A DNA stretch of 64,000 nt, from positions 1-64,000 of the forward strand of contig NZ_LGEN01000010.1 in NCBI RefSeq assembly GCF_001507855.1. The letters run 5' to 3'. Position numbers and translations under genes: made by a program. This document shows, piece by piece, positions 17,747 to 25,574 of the stretch (its first letter is position 1; each line of letters opens with the position of its first letter). A model generated the notes under the pieces. It was not told the DNA's origin. It saw only the letters and a list, made by a program, of their open reading frames with translations, and did not search any database. The DNA is from Halomonas sp. 54_146. GTDB taxonomy: Bacteria > Pseudomonadota > Gammaproteobacteria > Pseudomonadales > Halomonadaceae.

Positions 17747-18175
17747 TTATTCACACTCGCCGAGGTATTCGCCTTCAATAACCGTATTCATGCTCAGCTC
17801 ACCCATGGGCGATTGAGTAAGAATATCGACACTTCCTTCGATGCGCTCGCCCATGAAGCGCATTTCACCATCGATGGTCGCCTCACCACCTTCAGCGCGG
17901 CATACCATGCTGTAACTTAGGCCATCTGCGTTCAACGTCTGGTCGAGCAGTTCACAGCCCTCTTCTTCCTCGATGAAACCAAACTCAGCGCCCTCAAGCT
18001 CTTCCTGGGTAATACACTGACGCTCCGTTTCGGTTTGATCCGGAATATCGATTTCGCCACTAACGCTGGTTGTGCTAACAAACTCCCACTCACCAGCGGT
18101 CACATTAGGGGTTTCAGCCAACGCGACCATCGGAAAAGCCACTAGGGCCGCTACTGCCATGTTACGTAACATCAT
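17747..18175 (-). CDS. DUF3617 family periplasmic protein
   Basis: About 142 residues from the ATG at 18175 (an upstream GTG at 18187 is possible; GAGAG lies 5 bp before the ATG). A signal peptide ends ALAE. The mature protein is very acidic, typical of exported halophile proteins, and has the DUF3617 pattern: PNVTAGEWEF near the start, paired cysteines (QCITQEE, GCELLDQ, MVCRAEGG), then a beta-rich end. Function unknown; periplasmic. Confidence 0.75.
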   Translation of the reverse strand: MMLRNMAVAALVAFPMVALAETPNVTAGEWEFVSTTSVSGEIDIPDQTETERQCITQEELEGAEFGFIEEEEGCELLDQTLNADGLSYSMVCRAEGGEATIDGEMRFMGERIEGSVDILTQSPMGELSMNTVIEGEYLGECE

Positions 18176-18261
18176 CGCTACTCTCACTGCGTTGCTTTAG
18201 GAACCTGCGAATATCCTACCTGATTCAATCCCACGATGCTTTACCTGACGGCCATACTGCT

Positions 18262-18356
18262 ACACTCGACGTTGTATGAAACACTCGATGTTGTATGAAA
18301 CACTCGACGTTGTACAAAACACGCAACGTTGTATAAAACACACGATGTTAAACAAA
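18262..18356. repeat. Five tandem 19-bp repeats between divergent genes
   Basis: Units at 18262-18280, 18281-18299, 18300-18318, 18319-18337 and 18338-18356 follow ACACTCGACGTTGTATGAA with growing divergence to the right. They fill the region between the DUF3617 gene (minus) and the CPXCG gene (plus), where both promoters must lie. There are no spacers, so this is not a CRISPR array. Confidence 0.9.
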
Positions 18357-18395
18357 CGCCTAATTCAGCGCACCCGCTATACGAGGTAGCCAACA

Positions 18396-18605
18396 ATGCA
18401 AGACGACCCCCTGGTCAATTACGACTTCCACTGCCCTTATTGTGATTCACCGCTGAGCTTTCTCATTGATACGTCACAGGGCAGCCATGATACCTGGGAA
18501 GATTGCCATCAGTGCTGCGCACCCATCCAGCTACAAGTTATCGTCTCGCCGATGACGGGGGAACTCGACAGCGTCGTCGCCGGGCGGGACGACGACGTTC
18601 TATAG
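18396..18605 (+). CDS. CPXCG motif-containing cysteine-rich protein
   Basis: A 69-residue protein with two cysteine pairs, CPYC (residues 13-16) and CHQC (36-39), that should bind one zinc ion. Length and pattern match the CPXCG family of small bacterial proteins, whose function is unknown. GAGG lies 9 bp before the start. It is next to the 19-bp repeat array and ends 6 bp from the end of potI, which is convergent. Confidence 0.85.
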   Translation: MQDDPLVNYDFHCPYCDSPLSFLIDTSQGSHDTWEDCHQCCAPIQLQVIVSPMTGELDSVVAGRDDDVL

Positions 18606-18611
18606 CGAGCA

Positions 18612-19439
18612 TTAAACCTCTTGCATGGCAGCCTTGCGCTTGGTCTCGTTGCGGCGCATGAAAAACCATGCGAGTAAGGTTGCCAGCGACACCGTCAAAA
18701 TAATCAGCGTGGCGAGTGCATTAATCTTCGGCGACACCCCCATACGCACCGACGAAAACACCACCATCGGCAGCGTATTCGCCCCTGGGCCTGAAACAAA
18801 GCTGGCAATTACCAGGTCATCTAGCGAGAGCGTAAATGCCAACAGCCAGCCTGCCGCCAGCGCGGGAGTAATAATCGGCAACGTAATAGAGAAGAAGGTT
18901 TTCACGGGGGGCGAACCTAAATCCATAGCGGCCTCTTCAATGGAGTGATCTACTTCGCGCAGGCGTGCAGCCACCACCACCGCCACGTAGGCACTACAGA
19001 AGGTGGTATGGGCAATCCAGATGGTTGCCATGCCCCGGTCAGCTGGCCATCCCGTAATTTGTGCCATTTGCACAAAAAGCAGCAGCAGCGATAGCCCGGT
19101 AATCACTTCCGGCATTACCAGCGGTGCCGTTACCATGCTTGAAAGCGCCGTTTTGCCCCGAAAGTGGCCATAACGCGTCATCACAAAAGCCGCTACGGTG
19201 CCCAGGCAAACGGCCATGCTGGCAGCAAAAAATGCGATACGCAGGCTGGTCCATACCGCCGACAAAATCTGCTGGTCGCGAAACAGCTCGCCATACCACT
19301 GGGTGGAAAATCCTGCCCACACCGTGACCAGTTTCGATGCGTTAAACGAATACACCACCAGCACAAACATCGGCAGGTAGAGAAACAGCAGGCCAAGCAC
19401 CAGCATGACCGTTGAGAAGTTCGGCCGTCGCATGCACAT
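18612..19439 (-). CDS. potI: Putrescine ABC transporter permease PotI
   Basis: A 275-residue inner-membrane permease with about six helices and the EAA loop that contacts the ATPase (SIEEAAMDLGSPPVKTFF). I chose ATG 19439 because AAGGAG lies 8 bp upstream and the codon overlaps the potH stop by one base (TAATG), although the frame is open to 19535. It is the last gene of potFGHI. Confidence 0.9.
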   Translation of the reverse strand: MCMRRPNFSTVMLVLGLLFLYLPMFVLVVYSFNASKLVTVWAGFSTQWYGELFRDQQILSAVWTSLRIAFFAASMAVCLGTVAAFVMTRYGHFRGKTALSSMVTAPLVMPEVITGLSLLLLFVQMAQITGWPADRGMATIWIAHTTFCSAYVAVVVAARLREVDHSIEEAAMDLGSPPVKTFFSITLPIITPALAAGWLLAFTLSLDDLVIASFVSGPGANTLPMVVFSSVRMGVSPKINALATLIILTVSLATLLAWFFMRRNETKRKAAMQEV

Positions 19440-20347
19440 TATTCGAGCTCCTTGGACTGATAGCGGTGAAACCAGACAATCGGCACCAACAGCAGTAGCA
19501 GCATCACCATGGCCAGCGCTGACGCCACGGGCCAATCACGGTTGAGGAAGAACTCCTCCCACAGCACTTTGCCGATCATTAGCGTATTAGGGCCGCCCAG
19601 CAGCTCAGGAATCACAAACTCGCCTACCGCCGGAATAAACACCAGCATCGAACCGGCGATAATTCCGCCCATAGAAAGCGGCAAGGTCACTTTGATAAAG
19701 GTATTCAGTTTACGCGAGCCAAGATCTGCAGCCGCCTCAAGCAGCGAGTTGTCCATCCGCGTTAGGTGGGCATACAGCGGCAGCACCATAAACGGCAAAT
19801 AGGCGTAAACAATGCCAATCGTGACGGCAAATTGGGTATTCATCATGCGCAACGGCGTATCAATAAACCCCATCCCTATTAATAGGTTATTGATTAACCC
19901 GCTGTTGCTTAAAATACCCATCCACGCGTAAACACGAATCAAAAACGAGGTCCACGACGGCAACATAACCAGCAACAGTAACAGCAGCTGCCAGCGCGCC
20001 GGTGCCCGCGCCATGGCATACGCCATCGGATAACCCAGCAGCAAACAGGCCACCATGGCGATAAACGCGGTCTTCACCGATCCCCAATACGCCGCGATGT
20101 ACAGCGAGTCGGAAAGCAGAAAGAGATAATTGCCTAGATTGAGAAATATATGCAGCGTTTGATCAGCATACTCAAGCAGCGGGCCATAGGGTGGAATGGC
20201 AATGGCCGCCTCGGAGAAACTGATTTTGAGCACCAGCGCAAAAGGCAGTAAAAAAAACAGCGTCAACCAGACAAGCGGAAACGCGATCACCACCCGTCGC
20301 CCTACTTTCAGGCGTTTGAGCAGTGCGGAAGAACGGGATAGCTTCAT
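19439..20347 (-). CDS. potH: Putrescine ABC transporter permease PotH
   Basis: About 302 residues from ATG 20347 (the frame is open from a TTG at 20398; GAGGAG lies 10 bp before the ATG). It has six membrane helices with the loop LLEAAADLGSRKLNTFIKV, matching the EAA motif. With PotI it forms the membrane channel for polyamine uptake powered by PotG. The gap to potG is about 50 bp. Confidence 0.9.
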   Translation of the reverse strand: MKLSRSSALLKRLKVGRRVVIAFPLVWLTLFFLLPFALVLKISFSEAAIAIPPYGPLLEYADQTLHIFLNLGNYLFLLSDSLYIAAYWGSVKTAFIAMVACLLLGYPMAYAMARAPARWQLLLLLLVMLPSWTSFLIRVYAWMGILSNSGLINNLLIGMGFIDTPLRMMNTQFAVTIGIVYAYLPFMVLPLYAHLTRMDNSLLEAAADLGSRKLNTFIKVTLPLSMGGIIAGSMLVFIPAVGEFVIPELLGGPNTLMIGKVLWEEFFLNRDWPVASALAMVMLLLLLVPIVWFHRYQSKELE

Positions 20348-20400
20348 TAAAGGCAGTCTCCTCGCAGTAAGGAATGCACCACGGCTGTGATTCAACAACC

Positions 20401-21582
20401 CTAGCGGTTCAAAACGATCGCACTGTGATCTTCCCAGTAGACATACACGCTGTCTTCCCAGGTAGGCCGATCACCGCGACGCTCTGTATTGGCCATGCTG
20501 ACTTTAATGATCTGGCCTGACTGCGTGCGCACGTAATAAAGCGAAAAACCGCCCAAGTAGGCGATATCATCCACCTTGCCTTCCGCCCAGTTGTATTCCA
20601 CCGTGGGCTTGTTGCGGGTTAACCAAATTTTCTCTGGGCGCAGCGCGACCCACACGCGCCGGTCCATCGCTTGGGTGGTAATACCGTGGTCAATGTAAAC
20701 TGGCCGCTCAAGTGCAGGGGCAGCAATGCGGCAGTGATCGGCGGCGTCTTCGATAATCTCACCCTCAAACAGATTCACCGTGCCGACAAATTCAGCCACC
20801 ATGCGGCTCGCCGGGCTTTCATAAATATCAATCGGTGAGCCTATCTGCTCGATCCAGCCATCGGCCATAATCGCCACGCGGTCGGCCATGGTCATGGCTT
20901 CTTCCTGGTCGTGGGTCACCATAATGCAGGTCACGCCCACCTGCTCGATGATCTCGACCACCTCTAGCTGCATCTCAGTACGCAGCTTTTTATCCAGCGC
21001 GCCCATGGGTTCATCTAACAGCAGCAGCTTGGGCCGCTTGGCAAGCGAACGCGCCAGCGCCACCCGCTGGCGTTGGCCGCCTGAAAGCTGGTGCGGTTTG
21101 CGCTTGGCAAAGCGTTCCATATGCACCAGCTTGAGCATCTGCGCCACACGGGCTTCAATATCGGCTTTAGGTAGCTTGTCTTGCTTTAAGCCAAAGGCGA
21201 TGTTCTGGGCCACCGTCATATGCGGGAACAGCGCATAGGACTGGAACATCATATTGATGGGCCGTTTATGTGGGGGCATGGCGGTGATGTTGACACCGTC
21301 GAGCAAAATGCGGCCATCAGAGGGCGTCTCAAAACCGGCCAGCATACGCAGCAGGGTTGATTTACCCGATCCTGAACCACCTAATAACGCGAAAATTTCC
21401 CCGCGCTTAACCTGCAAATTGACGTCATCCACCGCCAGCGCATCATCAAACTGCTTGCTTAAACGCTTTACTTCCAGCACCACATCTTCAGCAAACCTCG
21501 GCGTCTTGCCCTGGGGTCGTGACGTGGAAGGAGTGATTGGCGATGCGGATGAAGGCTCGTTCGACAGGGGCGTAGCGACCAT
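20401..21582 (-). CDS. potG: Putrescine ABC transporter ATPase PotG
   Basis: A 393-residue ABC ATPase with Walker A GGSGSGKST, Q-loop MMFQSYALFPHMTV, signature LSGGQRQRVALARSL, Walker B LLLLDEPMGALD, and the C-terminal TOBE domain of the PotA/PotG group (about 300-393). GGGAG lies just before the ATG. The spacer from potF holds a hairpin that may lower expression relative to the binding protein. Confidence 0.93.
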   Translation of the reverse strand: MVATPLSNEPSSASPITPSTSRPQGKTPRFAEDVVLEVKRLSKQFDDALAVDDVNLQVKRGEIFALLGGSGSGKSTLLRMLAGFETPSDGRILLDGVNITAMPPHKRPINMMFQSYALFPHMTVAQNIAFGLKQDKLPKADIEARVAQMLKLVHMERFAKRKPHQLSGGQRQRVALARSLAKRPKLLLLDEPMGALDKKLRTEMQLEVVEIIEQVGVTCIMVTHDQEEAMTMADRVAIMADGWIEQIGSPIDIYESPASRMVAEFVGTVNLFEGEIIEDAADHCRIAAPALERPVYIDHGITTQAMDRRVWVALRPEKIWLTRNKPTVEYNWAEGKVDDIAYLGGFSLYYVRTQSGQIIKVSMANTERRGDRPTWEDSVYVYWEDHSAIVLNR

Positions 21583-21597
21583 TCGTCACTCCCATCA

Positions 21598-21618
21598 AAA
21601 GGCCCGGCAAAACCGGGC
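21598..21618 (-). terminator. Hairpin attenuator between potF and potG
   Basis: On the coding strand GCCCGG-TTTTG-CCGGGC is followed by CTTTTG, a 6-bp GC stem with a short U-run, 20 bp before the potG start. It probably ends part of the transcripts, so that more binding protein than transporter is made. The stem is at 21602-21618. Confidence 0.5.
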
Positions 21619-21684
21619 AGATAAAAAGACGAACAGCGAGCCATTAAGGGGGTGTCCCTAGCTCGCCGTCGGGTAAGTGTTAGC

Positions 21685-22788
21685 TTAACGGCCTGACTTT
21701 ACGCGGTTCCAAATACGCGTGCGAGCGCGCTGCACATCTTGAGGCTTTTCAATCGCCACGTACAGGTTTTGCATGACATCGGTTGCTGGGTAAATAGCCG
21801 GATCATTAATGATCTCTGCCGAGAGATATTCATCGGCCGCTGCGTTAGGGTTGGCGTAACGCACGTACTCGGTAATTTCAGCAGCAATTTCAGGGTCTAG
21901 AATAAAATTAATAAAGGCGTGAGCGTTTTCAGTATTTGGCGCATCAGCAGGCACTGCCATCATGTCGAACCAAAGGGCAGCCCCCTCTTTGGGAATGCTA
22001 TAACCAATACTGAAATCACGTCCGGCTTCTTCAGCACGCTCAGCAGATTGGAACACATCGCCAGAGTAGCCAGCGGCCACACAGATATCACCGTTGGCAA
22101 GGTCAGACACATAACGCGAAGAATGGAAGTAGGTGACGTCATCGCGGACACTGGCAATCACTTCGCCCGCGGCTTCCAAATCATCAATATTTTCGCTCAG
22201 CGGATCCAAGCCTAGGTAGGCCATCGCTGGAGACAGCATCTCATCGCCTGAATCAAGCATCGAAAGGCCACAGCCTGCCTCGCTCAACGCAGCGGTTATT
22301 TCAGGGTCAAACAGCAGCGCCCAGCTGTCTACCGGTGCGTCGTCGCCCAAAATTTCTTTCACACGATCAACGTTATAACCGATCCCATTCGTGCCCCACA
22401 TATAGGGAACTGAGTATTCGCTACCGGCGTCAATGGCCTCTAAATTAGCCATCAGCTCGGGGTTAAGATTGCCTAAATTGGGCAGTAATTCATGGTTGAG
22501 CGGCTGATAAACACCGGCACTCAGCTGACGCGTAAAGTAGTGAGTTGAAGGCACGACAACGTCGTAGCCAGAGCGTCCCGCTAGCAGTGCGGCATCAAGT
22601 ATTTCATTGCTATCATAAACGTCGTAGATCACTTCAATGCCGGTACGCTCGGTAAATTTTTCCAGCGTCTCCGGTGCAATGTAGTCTGACCAGTTAAACA
22701 CTCGCACCTCATTGGCGTGAGCAGCGCTAGCCGCTGCGGCGAACGAGATAGCCGCAACGGCCGCGGAAAGTTTGTGGATATTCCTCAT
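21685..22788 (-). CDS. potF: Putrescine-binding periplasmic protein PotF
   Basis: A 367-residue solute-binding protein. Signal peptide 1-25 ends AHAN; the mature start EVRVFNWSDYIAPETLEKF is typical of the PotD/PotF group. It delivers putrescine or a related polyamine to PotGHI. Polyamine type cannot be fixed from sequence, but the gene order F-G-H-I matches the E. coli putrescine system. AGGAG precedes the ATG. It is the first gene of the operon, divergent from ahpC. Confidence 0.92.
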   Translation of the reverse strand: MRNIHKLSAAVAAISFAAAASAAHANEVRVFNWSDYIAPETLEKFTERTGIEVIYDVYDSNEILDAALLAGRSGYDVVVPSTHYFTRQLSAGVYQPLNHELLPNLGNLNPELMANLEAIDAGSEYSVPYMWGTNGIGYNVDRVKEILGDDAPVDSWALLFDPEITAALSEAGCGLSMLDSGDEMLSPAMAYLGLDPLSENIDDLEAAGEVIASVRDDVTYFHSSRYVSDLANGDICVAAGYSGDVFQSAERAEEAGRDFSIGYSIPKEGAALWFDMMAVPADAPNTENAHAFINFILDPEIAAEITEYVRYANPNAAADEYLSAEIINDPAIYPATDVMQNLYVAIEKPQDVQRARTRIWNRVKSGR

Positions 22789-23163
22789 ATTACTACTCCT
22801 GTTGTGTCAGCTATTTAGCCTAAAAATTTGTTAACCTAAAACGTGCCATTGCTGTCTGTCTGCCAAACGCGGTGGGCAACATCGCCGGCAGCTCCAATAG
22901 CATAGGCGATAAAGATGACCGCGCGAATTTTGCGACGCTGCAGAATCTATCGCAAGTGAATGTGAAAAACGCTTGCATTCTACCATATCGACCCCATTAA
23001 ACAGCGGGTACAACAGCGCGCTCTTCTCAAGCACCTGCTGATAAGCCAATAGCGCTGCCCTATTGATGATATGGCTTTTTTTAATTTTCGACATTAGTCG
23101 CAAGCCGTTAGTATTAGCCATACTTTATACACTTACCACTCACAGCACATGGAGATTATCTGA
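22789..23163. other. Divergent potF-ahpC intergenic region (375 bp)
   Basis: It holds the OxyR-like site of ahpC (23049-23085) and, closer to potF, a 36-codon minus-strand frame (22836-22946) without an ATG, containing a hydrophobic stretch (AVIFIAYAIGAAG). The frame may be a decayed or leader peptide; nothing else is recognised. A longer minus-strand frame (22831-23121) crosses the OxyR site and looks non-coding. Confidence 0.5.
23049..23085 (+). promoter_or_regulatory. OxyR-type operator upstream of ahpC
   Basis: The spacing ATAG-N7-CTAT-N7-ATGG-N7-TAAT matches the OxyR pattern ATAG-N7-CTAT-N7-ATAG-N7-CTAT at 13 of 16 positions. It ends 78 bp before the ahpC start, just upstream of a plausible promoter (TCGACA at 23088, TATTAG at 23112, 18-bp spacer). 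Confidence 0.65.
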
Positions 23164-23727
23164 ATGTCTTTGATCAACACTGAAGTAAAGCCTTTTAAAG
23201 CAACTGCTTACCTAAATGGCGAATTCGTTGATGTGACTGAAGCAGACCTGCAAGGCCAGTGGTCCATTTTCTTCTTCTACCCGGCCGACTTTACGTTTGT
23301 TTGCCCGACCGAGCTAGGTGACCTGGCCGATAACTATGCCGAATTCAAGAAGCTCGGCGTTGAGATTTACAGTGTCTCCACCGACACCCACTTCACTCAC
23401 AAAGCATGGCACGACAGCTCTGAAACCATCGGCAAACTGCAGTACCCGATGATTGCTGACCCGACGCTGCGTATTTCACGTAACTTCGAAGTCCTGATCG
23501 AAGAAGCCGGTCTTGCTGAGCGCGGCACGTTCGTTGTTGACCCCGATGGCAAAATCCAAATCGTTGAAATCAACGCTGGCAACATCGGCCGTAACGCTGA
23601 AGAGCTGCTGCGTAAAGTGAAAGCCGCCCAGTACGTGCGCGCTAACCCGAACGAAGTTTGCCCGGCTAAATGGAAAGAAGGCGAAGAGACCCTTGCTCCG
23701 TCTCTGGATCTCGTAGGCAAAATCTAA
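23164..23727 (+). CDS. ahpC: Alkyl hydroperoxide reductase AhpC (peroxiredoxin)
   Basis: A 187-residue typical two-Cys peroxiredoxin. The peroxidatic Cys47 lies in FVCPTE and the resolving Cys166 in EVCPAKW, the same positions as in enterobacterial AhpC. It reduces H2O2 and organic peroxides and is recharged by AhpF, the next gene. GGAGA lies 8 bp upstream of the ATG. A strong terminator separates it from ahpF, which allows more AhpC than AhpF. Confidence 0.96.
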   Translation: MSLINTEVKPFKATAYLNGEFVDVTEADLQGQWSIFFFYPADFTFVCPTELGDLADNYAEFKKLGVEIYSVSTDTHFTHKAWHDSSETIGKLQYPMIADPTLRISRNFEVLIEEAGLAERGTFVVDPDGKIQIVEINAGNIGRNAEELLRKVKAAQYVRANPNEVCPAKWKEGEETLAPSLDLVGKI

Positions 23728-23781
23728 ACCGCCTACCGCTGCCAAACGGCTACTTTCTACTCCGTTGCCCCTTTTGGCAGC

Positions 23782-23816
23782 AAGACACCCGGGCACCAGC
23801 CCGGGTGTCTTATTTT
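23782..23816 (+). terminator. Terminator between ahpC and ahpF
   Basis: A perfect 13-bp stem (AAGACACCCGGGC / GCCCGGGTGTCTT) with an ACCA loop, followed by ATTTT. Read-through would let ahpF be expressed at a lower level from the ahpC promoter. Confidence 0.9.
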
Positions 23817-23864
23817 AAGCCCCTAGCCAAATACCGATATCCTGATTATGAGGAAGTTACCGTC

Positions 23865-25421
23865 ATGCTGGACGCCAATTTAAAATCTCAGTTAAAAGCG
23901 TATCTGGAAAAAGTGACTCAGCCGTTCGAGATCGTTGCGTCCCTCGATGACGGTGCCAAGTCACAAGAACTTCTCGGCCTGCTTGAAGATATCAGCAGCC
24001 TGAGCGATAAGATTACCCTGCACAGCGATGGCCAGGATGCGCGCACGCCGTCGTTTGCGATCAACCGCCCTGGTGAAGAGACCGGCGTGGTGTTTGCAGG
24101 CATTCCGATGGGCCACGAGTTTACATCGCTGGTGCTTGCGCTGTTGCAAGTTGGCGGTCATCCGCCCAAGACGTCTGACGAGCAACTCGACCAGATCCGT
24201 GCGCTTGACGGCGAGATGCTGTTTGAGACGTATTACTCGCTATCGTGCCAGAACTGCCCTGACGTGGTTCAGGCGCTCAACCTGATGGCGATTTTCAACC
24301 CCAACGTGCGCCATGTCGCCATCGATGGCGCACTGTTCCAGGATGAAGTGGAATCGCGCGAAATCATGTCGGTGCCGAGCATCTACCTGAACGGTAAGCC
24401 GTTTGATCAGGGCCGCATGACGCTTGAACAGATTTTAGCCAAGGTCGATACCGGCGCTGCCGAACGCGATGCCAAGAAGCTAAGCGAAAAAGCAGCCTTC
24501 GACACGCTGGTGATCGGCGGTGGGCCGGCAGGCGCTGCGGCAGCGATTTACTCGGCGCGTAAAGGTATTAATACCGGCGTTGCCGCTGAGCGCTTTGGCG
24601 GTCAAGTGTCTGACACGATGGGAATTGAAAACTTTATTTCTGTTTCCCATACCGAAGGCCCCAAGCTGGTCAGCGCACTTGAAGAGCACGTCAAAGAATA
24701 CGAAGTCGATGTCATGAACCTGCAGCTTGCCACTGCCTTTAAAGCCGCTGAATCAGAAGGTGGCCTGCATGAAGTGGTGTTTGAGTCTGGCGCTAAGCTT
24801 AAGAGTAAAACCCTGATTCTAGCCACCGGCGCACGCTGGCGTGAAATGAACGTACCGGGTGAGCAACAGTATCGCAACAAAGGCGTTGCCTATTGCCCTC
24901 ACTGTGATGGCCCGCTGTTCAAAGGTAAGCGTGTCGCGGTGATTGGTGGTGGTAACTCTGGCGTTGAAGCGGCGATTGACCTGGCGGGTATTGTTGGCCA
25001 CGTTACGCTAGTGGAATTTATGGGCGAAATGCGCGCTGACGCGGTGCTGCAGAAAAAGCTCAAGAGCCTGCCCAACGTCGATATTATTCTCAACGCTCAG
25101 ACAACCGAAGTGACCGGCGATGGCAGCCGCGTTAATGGCTTGAACTATAAAGACCGCTTAACCGATGAGGACAAATCCATTGCGTTGGAAGGTATTTTTG
25201 TTCAAATCGGCCTAGTACCTAACACCGAGTGGTTGAAAGGTTCACCGATTGAGATGACGCCGCGCGGAGAGATTATTGTCGATGCCCACGGTATGACATC
25301 AGTGCCCGGCGTATTTGCCGCAGGCGATGTGACCACCGTGCCTTATAAGCAGATCATTATTGCTATGGGCGAAGGTGCCAAGGCATCACTCGGCGCTTTC
25401 GATTATTTAATTCGCAGCTAG
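23865..25421 (+). CDS. ahpF: Alkyl hydroperoxide reductase subunit F
   Basis: A 518-residue flavoprotein that moves electrons from NADH to AhpC. The N-terminal double-thioredoxin domain has Cys128-Cys131 (SCQNC); the thioredoxin-reductase-like part has the FAD motif [11 protein letters not shown], the redox pair Cys344-Cys347 (YCPHCDGP) and the NAD motif [12 protein letters not shown]. The frame is open upstream to 23670, but ATG 23865 with AGGAAG before it gives the usual length and N-terminus. Confidence 0.96.
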   Translation: MLDANLKSQLKAYLEKVTQPFEIVASLDDGAKSQELLGLLEDISSLSDKITLHSDGQDARTPSFAINRPGEETGVVFAGIPMGHEFTSLVLALLQVGGHPPKTSDEQLDQIRALDGEMLFETYYSLSCQNCPDVVQALNLMAIFNPNVRHVAIDGALFQDEVESREIMSVPSIYLNGKPFDQGRMTLEQILAKVDTGAAERDAKKLSEKAAFDTLVIGGGPAGAAAAIYSARKGINTGVAAERFGGQVSDTMGIENFISVSHTEGPKLVSALEEHVKEYEVDVMNLQLATAFKAAESEGGLHEVVFESGAKLKSKTLILATGARWREMNVPGEQQYRNKGVAYCPHCDGPLFKGKRVAVIGGGNSGVEAAIDLAGIVGHVTLVEFMGEMRADAVLQKKLKSLPNVDIILNAQTTEVTGDGSRVNGLNYKDRLTDEDKSIALEGIFVQIGLVPNTEWLKGSPIEMTPRGEIIVDAHGMTSVPGVFAAGDVTTVPYKQIIIAMGEGAKASLGAFDYLIRS

Positions 25422-25451
25422 TCGATTCTCAGCTAACCAATGCTGACTAAC

Positions 25452-25475
25452 GCACTAACCGTTATCGGTTAGTGC
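25452..25475 (+). terminator. First hairpin after ahpF
   Basis: GCACTAACCG-TTAT-CGGTTAGTGC, a perfect 10-bp stem followed by ATTT. It stands just before the stronger terminator. Confidence 0.6.
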
Positions 25476-25480
25476 ATTTA

Positions 25481-25508
25481 AGCCCGCTGATATCAGCGGG
25501 CTTTTTTT
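25481..25508 (+). terminator. Main terminator after ahpF
   Basis: AGCCCGCTGAT/ATCAGCGGGCT is a perfect palindrome followed by seven T. It ends ahpF and probably also protects the convergent phaC gene from read-through. Confidence 0.92.
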
Positions 25509-25513
25509 GTAGC

Positions 25514-25574
25514 ATTGGTGAATTAATTAAGACGATGGTGAATTAATTAAGACCACTGATGCATTAATTAAGAC
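25514..25574. repeat. 20-bp tandem repeat at the 3' end of phaC
   Basis: Two near-identical 20-bp copies ending AATTAATTAAGAC (25514-25533, 25534-25553) and a third diverged 21-bp copy (25554-25574) that contains the phaC stop codon. AT-rich and unlike its surroundings. Confidence 0.85.

Noticed and set aside
18262-18356. CRISPR array
   Set aside because: The units are 19 bp, directly adjacent, without unique spacers, and no cas gene is present. The same holds for 40983-41067 and the other arrays.
22831-23121. A 96-codon minus-strand open frame between potF and ahpC
   Set aside because: It runs across the OxyR-type site and ahpC promoter, has no ribosome site and an unusual Cys/Arg-rich end; it looks like chance.
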